NCBI GenBank assembly: GCA_964546445.1 | Contig: CAZJJY010000022.1 | Span: 1-9,636 of the forward strand | Reading direction: 5' to 3' | Length of the DNA: 9,636 nt | Source of the DNA: CAZJJY01 sp964546445 | GTDB lineage: Bacteria > Patescibacteriota > Microgenomatia > PFEM01 > JAPLYW01 | Shown here: piece by piece, positions 6,661 to 9,636 of the stretch | Numbering within the stretch: the stretch's first letter is position 1 | Layout: every line of letters starts with the position of its first letter | Translations under genes and position numbers: made by a program | Notes under the pieces: generated by a model | Databases searched by the model: none | Told to the model about the DNA's origin: nothing | Seen by the model: the letters and a program-made list of their open reading frames with translations, nothing else

Positions 6661-7356
6661 TTACTTATAAAGGAGTAATTCTAGGCTTGCATTTAAAGTT
6701 TGATCAATCATTTTTTTCAGAGGGGAAACAACGCTTTTTCTTGGGCGATGAAAAACTTTTGCCTCACCTATTCTTAGATTATTTTTTTTGGCTATTAAAA
6801 GTTGTTCGGCGTTTGAATTGTATTCTAGTTTACCCCAACCTTTCATTATCTTTTGAGCAGCCTTTTTGTTTACAATTCTGAAGCCGCAATTAGCATCTTT
6901 AAATTTGATATCAAAAAGAATTCTCATTAAGAAATGATCAATCTTAGTTATAATAAGGCGATATTTTGGTCTCCTGTTCTTTCTTACACCAGTAACAATA
7001 TCATGCTTGCCTTTTTCGAAGAGTTTGAAAAGTTTCCAAAATTCTTTAGGCGGGCATTCACCATCGGAATCTAAAAAGAATATTGTTTCTCCTTGAGCTA
7101 AGTTATAAAGTTTTTTAACCTGCGAAATATAACCCATTCTTTTGGGAGTCTTGATTAATTTAAAAGAAAATTTCTTTTGAAGATCTATAAGAATACTTCT
7201 TGTCTTATCAGTACTTCCAGATTCATAGACAATAAGTTCGCATGAACCCTTAAAGGGCCGAATAACATCTTTATAAATTTCTTTGACTACCTGAGCGATG
7301 TAGGTTTCGTTTTGATAGGTGGGAGTAATAACAGAAAGACGGATTCTTTTAGACAT
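6661..7356 (-). CDS. Family 2 glycosyltransferase (GT-A fold)
   Basis: A 231-residue protein. LSVITPTYQNE at 7-17 is the nucleotide-binding first strand; YESGSTDKT at 44-52 is the family 2 S-x-D motif (Asp50); FFLDSDGE at 93-100 is the DxD-type metal site (Asp96, Asp98). Later DANCGFRIVNKKAA (154-167) and FHRPRKS (202-208) match the acceptor-side motifs of dolichol/undecaprenyl-phosphate sugar transferases such as DPM1-like enzymes. No membrane helix follows, so it is probably a peripheral cytosolic enzyme charging a lipid or glycan acceptor. Sugar and acceptor are not determinable. It overlaps the end of the upstream GT4 gene by 8 bases, which indicates one operon and likely translational coupling. 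Confidence 0.88.
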   Translation of the reverse strand: MSKRIRLSVITPTYQNETYIAQVVKEIYKDVIRPFKGSCELIVYESGSTDKTRSILIDLQKKFSFKLIKTPKRMGYISQVKKLYNLAQGETIFFLDSDGECPPKEFWKLFKLFEKGKHDIVTGVRKNRRPKYRLIITKIDHFLMRILFDIKFKDANCGFRIVNKKAAQKIMKGWGKLEYNSNAEQLLIAKKNNLRIGEAKVFHRPRKSVVSPLKKMIDQTLNASLELLLYK

Positions 7357-8509
7357 TTTTTTTGGTTTTTTCTTCTAAAACTAAACTAATCTCTTTTATT
7401 TTATTCTCCCAACTATTATCGATGGCCAATTCTCTTTGTTTTTGTGCATATTCTTTAGACCAGCCATCTTTAAGGATTTTCTTGATCTCTTTACTGAATT
7501 TATCAGCGTTATCGGCGATTTTAACATAGGGTTGAAACCTTTTTAATTCTTCAATAGGTGTTGAAACGACAGGTTTTTTTAAATAAAAATACTCAAAAAT
7601 TTTCATAGGATGACAAAATTTATTAAAATCTTGTTTGATATCGTATGGGATGAGACAAATATCAAAGGAATTGATAATTTGAGTTAGTAATTCTCTAGGT
7701 TGATTTTCAAGGAAAGAAATATTTTTTATTCTTTTTAACTCTTTTAGTTGTTTTTTAAAGCCAATAAGATGATCTTTTTGGAGAGGTCCAACAAGAAGAA
7801 AGGTTAGTTTAGGGTTTTTTCTAGCAAGTTTAATTAATAATGGATAGTCAAGCCGATGATTAATACCTCCTATATAACCGATAATAGGCTTTTTTAATTT
7901 AAAAATAGAACTGTTTTTAGGTAATTTTTGTGTTGATTTAAAAACATCAAGAGAGAAGCCTTGGGGAACAAGATTGATGTTTTGACGATATTTTTTTTTG
8001 TCTTTTTGGAGTACTTTCGAGTTGGCAAAAACAAAATCAACTGTTTTAACTGTCTTTTTTTCATCATCTTTTATTTTTTGAAATTCTTGTTTGTCTTCTG
8101 AGGTGAAAAAATCAACGCAATCATAAACCGAAAGGTAGTTTGGGAACAAGTATTTAAGAAAAATTAATCTGGGGTAAAAAAGCCACAGAATTTTGCCTTG
8201 GTTTCTCCTAAAGATTAGAAAAAGATTAAGAAAGAGAAAGAAAAGAGAGAGATTCATTTTAAATATAAATTTAAATTTTGAAAAAGGCAGAAGACAAAGT
8301 GGTTTGACAAAATAAAGATTCTTCTGTTTCTTTTCGATAAAATGATATTTTTTTATTTTCAATATTTTTTTAAGGGTAAGAGGGGTATGGGTATCAACAG
8401 CGACAACAAAGTTATTTTGGCTTAAAGTTAAGGCTGTTTGTCTTTCAAAATCAGCTGTCCAATTCCAGGGAAGATGGAAAGGAATAATAATTATTTTATC
8501 TTTGATCAT
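7349..8509 (-). CDS. GT4-type glycosyltransferase (GT-B fold)
   Basis: A 386-residue protein. The N-terminal half has HLPWNWTADFERQ (12-24), a hydrophobic stretch at 86-100 and SVYDCVDFF (127-135), followed by FANSKVL, a pattern of TuaH-like transferases. The C-terminal donor domain begins near residue 208 with IIGYIGGINHRLDYPLL, continues with FLLVGP (237-242), and carries PMKIFEYFYLKKPVVSTP (301-318), the E-x7-type motif with Glu306 in position to bind the sugar nucleotide. It should transfer a sugar from a nucleotide donor to a growing surface glycan at the cytoplasmic membrane face. The ATG at 8509 is about 5 bases past a TATACT box, so its mRNA may be leaderless. It is first gene of a pair with the GT2 gene and diverges from the O-antigen ligase-like gene across 26 bases, which together suggest a cell-surface polysaccharide locus. 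Confidence 0.86.
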   Translation of the reverse strand: MIKDKIIIIPFHLPWNWTADFERQTALTLSQNNFVVAVDTHTPLTLKKILKIKKYHFIEKKQKNLYFVKPLCLLPFSKFKFIFKMNLSLFFLFLNLFLIFRRNQGKILWLFYPRLIFLKYLFPNYLSVYDCVDFFTSEDKQEFQKIKDDEKKTVKTVDFVFANSKVLQKDKKKYRQNINLVPQGFSLDVFKSTQKLPKNSSIFKLKKPIIGYIGGINHRLDYPLLIKLARKNPKLTFLLVGPLQKDHLIGFKKQLKELKRIKNISFLENQPRELLTQIINSFDICLIPYDIKQDFNKFCHPMKIFEYFYLKKPVVSTPIEELKRFQPYVKIADNADKFSKEIKKILKDGWSKEYAQKQRELAIDNSWENKIKEISLVLEEKTKKNV

Positions 8510-8514
8510 TTTAA

Positions 8515-8543
8515 AGTATAATTAGAAAACTGTTTATGTTTAA
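8515..8543 (-). promoter_or_regulatory. Promoter candidate for the GT4-GT2 operon
   Basis: On the minus strand TTAAAC (8543-8538), 17 bases and TATACT (8520-8515). The ATG at 8509 lies 5 bases from the -10 box, so transcription would begin at or next to the start codon and the message would be leaderless. The -10 box overlaps the TATAAT of the divergent promoter, and the -35 box lies within the first codons of the ligase-like gene. Confidence 0.45.
8517..8522 (+). promoter_or_regulatory. TATAAT -10 box for the O-antigen ligase-like gene
   Basis: A perfect TATAAT lies 13 bases before the ATG at 8536, predicting a leader of about 6-7 bases. The -35 region 17 bases upstream (TTTTAT, 8494-8499) is weak. 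It shares bases 8517-8520 with the opposite-strand -10 box, so the two start sites probably exclude each other at any moment. Confidence 0.45.
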
Positions 8544-9275
8544 AAAGTTTAAAAATCCCTATCTTGGTTTAATAGTAGGATTTTTAGCTGCCCTAGTCTT
8601 ACTCTCTTTTGCTCCCAGCAACAAGATAATTCTTCTAATCTTTATTGCTCTAGGATCATATTTATTTTATTATTAAAAGATCTTAAAAAAACAGCGTTTT
8701 TATTATATCTTTTCTTTTTACCCTTTGAAAGAGGAGCTACTTTTTCTTTACCGATGGTAGAAAATGTTTCTTTTTGGATAACTTTTACCTTTGCTGACTT
8801 ATCCTTCTTTTTTCTACTTTTCATCTTATTTAGAGAAAGAATAGTTAAGAAAAAAAAATATAAATTTAATTTTTCTAAATCTGATTGGTGGTTGGTTTTA
8901 TTTCTTATTTTTGCCTTTATCCCTATATTTTTTACTTCTTTTTGGCAAGTTTCATTCTTAGCTTTTTTAAGATTATTAAGAGCAGTTTCAGTTTTTGTTT
9001 TTATTCCTTTAATCTTTCAAAAAGAAAAACAAAAGTTTATTAATTTTATTTTATTAACCCTAGGTGCTTCTTTGATTTTTCAGGGAGTTTGGTCTGTTTT
9101 ACAATTTGCTTTAAGAAGTCCTTTGGGAAGAACGATTGAACAAATTGGCCAAAAGTTCTCTCCTTATGGACATATAGCTTTTGAAGAATTATCTTTCTTT
9201 CGTTCTCAGGGTACCTTTGTCCACCCTAATACCTTAGCTTCTTTTGTTGGTATTTTAATTCCTATTTTTTTCCCA
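8536..9275 (+). pseudogene. O-antigen ligase/polymerase-like membrane protein, frameshifted and 3'-truncated
   Basis: The ATG at 8536 opens a 46-residue frame (MFKKFKNPYLGLIVGF...) that stops at 8674-8676. The continuation is in the -1 frame: ILLLKDLKKTAFLLYLFFLPFERG and onward, with no start codon before 8754. One extra T in the TTTT at 8665-8668 would join them into GSYLFLLLKDLKK. The combined product has hydrophobic helices around GLIVGFLAALVLL, IILLIFIAL, FLLYLFFLPF, ADLSFFFLLFI, WWLVLFLIFAF and FINFILLTLGASL, then FFRSQGTFVHPNTLASF, the motif of the Wzy/WaaL (O-antigen ligase) family. These proteins normally exceed 400 residues. Here the ligase-like sequence ends near 9250-9275; the rest of the frame (to 9470) is antisense of a histidine-phosphatase gene. 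The role would be polymerising or transferring surface glycan, but the copy as written cannot make a full enzyme. Sequencing or assembly error is possible. Confidence 0.72.
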
Positions 9276-9484
9276 ACAATATCAGCTGTTTGTTTAGTTC
9301 TTAATAAATCCGAATTAAAAATATATTCAATATTTTTATCTTTTAACTTTTTGGCCACTGCTTTTATTTGGTTTATCCCTTTTTTAGTCAAAGGAACGAC
9401 ACTCTTCTCTGGCCAAGAAGATTGGAATTCCTTAACGTTTTTTAATGATTCTCCATGTCTTAGTAAATAATAAGTATTATTCAT
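9206..9484 (-). pseudogene. Histidine phosphatase (phosphoglycerate mutase-like), 3'-truncated
   Basis: The 92-residue frame starts with YYLLRHGES at 5-13, the RHG motif with catalytic His10 and phosphate-binding Arg9, then PLTKKG (31-36) and SDLLRTKQTADI (58-69), whose Arg62 is the second phosphate-binding arginine. The family needs a further glutamate and a second catalytic histidine in the C-terminal half; neither is present, because from about residue 78 (GIKI onward) the frame runs antisense to the ligase-like gene and stops. About 80 residues of real domain remain of the usual 180-200, so the product is unlikely to be active. The ATG at 9484 lies one base after the argS stop, indicating an argS-phosphatase operon. 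The family includes phosphoglycerate mutases, CobC and general phosphatases; which one this was cannot be told. Confidence 0.78.
9250..9275. other. Junction joining two truncated convergent genes
   Basis: To the left the rightward frame looks like an O-antigen ligase; to the right the leftward frame looks like a histidine phosphatase. Both lose family resemblance within this T-rich stretch (TATTTT occurs at 9251-9256 and 9263-9268). The lost parts are the 3' ends of both genes, as expected from a deletion between convergent genes or from a mis-assembly over low-complexity sequence. The exact breakpoint cannot be fixed by eye. Confidence 0.55.
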
Positions 9485-9485
9485 A

Positions 9486-9636
9486 TTACATCTTTTCTGG
9501 AGCAGACACCCCTATTAAACTTAAAGTATTTTCCAAGACTATTTTTGTTGCTGAAATAAGAGAAAGTCTCCTTTCTGTTAAATTTTTATCATCTGATATA
9601 ACTTGGCATTTTTGATAAAAACTATGAAAACTTTCT
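9486..9636 (-). CDS. argS: Arginyl-tRNA synthetase, C-terminal end (partial)
   Basis: The last 49 residues and TAA stop are visible; the rest lies beyond the window. FHSFYQKC near the edge, ERRLSLISATKIVLENTL and the terminal LIGVSAPEKM match the conserved anticodon-binding (DALR) domain end of class I arginyl-tRNA synthetases, in which the final residues read close to LLGVSAPERM. The enzyme attaches arginine to tRNA-Arg in the cytosol. The stop is separated from the ATG of the histidine-phosphatase gene by one base, so the two were probably co-transcribed. Confidence 0.9.
   Translation of the reverse strand, partial: ESFHSFYQKCQVISDDKNLTERRLSLISATKIVLENTLSLIGVSAPEKM

Noticed and set aside
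6687..6881. 64-residue plus-strand ORF
   Set aside because: Antisense shadow of the GT2 gene, inside its conserved acceptor motifs.
8642..8824. 60-residue basic minus-strand ORF
   Set aside because: Antisense to the ligase-like gene; lysine-rich composition follows from the T-rich membrane-protein codons.
1..9636. Alternative genetic code (TGA as Gly or Trp)
   Set aside because: TGA ends the queC-like and fusion genes exactly at sensible termini and is followed by the next gene's start in one case; tryptophan is encoded by TGG.
1..9636. CRISPR array, tRNA, rRNA or insertion sequence
   Set aside because: No regularly spaced repeats, tRNA-like sequence, rRNA motif, transposase or terminal inverted repeats were seen.

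Overview
The window is AT-rich and tightly packed. It uses the standard bacterial code: TGA is a stop at 5874-5876 and at 1729-1731. Several start codons lie only a few bases downstream of a recognisable -10 box and have no clear Shine-Dalgarno sequence. Small lysine-rich proteins, overlapping stop/start codons and a surface-polysaccharide gene set fit a Candidate Phyla Radiation (Patescibacteria) genome. That assignment is inferred from style only; no rRNA or other phylogenetic marker long enough to place it is present. TGA as stop argues against the TGA=Gly lineages (Gracilibacteria, Absconditabacteria).

Left part (2-6658): an unusual modification-and-export locus. It holds the 3' part of a PLP-dependent amino acid decarboxylase, a soluble S26-type (signal-peptidase-fold) Ser/His protease, a PqqD-family protein (the fold used as RiPP recognition element), a QueC-like PP-loop ATPase with its zinc site, and a 1017-residue protein that fuses a class I SAM methyltransferase, a radical SAM domain (CX3CX2C) and an ABC transporter ATPase. 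The membrane partner, an ABC-2 permease, follows and overlaps the fusion gene by one base. The decarboxylase and protease genes run rightward and overlap by one base; pqqD and the queC-like gene run leftward; the fusion and permease genes run rightward from a divergent promoter region at about 2736-2823. Recognition domain, several modifying enzymes, a protease and an exporter together look like a ribosomal-peptide (RiPP-like) or other peptide maturation pathway. I found no convincing precursor gene in the window.

Right part (6661-9636): cell-surface glycan genes. A GT4-type and a GT2-type glycosyltransferase form a leftward pair overlapping by 8 bases. A rightward O-antigen ligase/polymerase-like membrane protein gene diverges from them; it appears to carry a -1 frameshift near 8665 and to be cut off at about 9250-9275. 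There it meets tail-to-tail a histidine-phosphatase gene that has also lost its 3' half, so this point looks like a deletion or a mis-assembled junction. The window ends in the 3' end of an arginyl-tRNA synthetase gene (argS), one base upstream of the phosphatase gene.

The most interesting items are the methyltransferase-radical SAM-ABC fusion and its QueC-like/PqqD/S26 neighbours, which may form an undescribed peptide- or small-molecule-tailoring system with a dedicated exporter.
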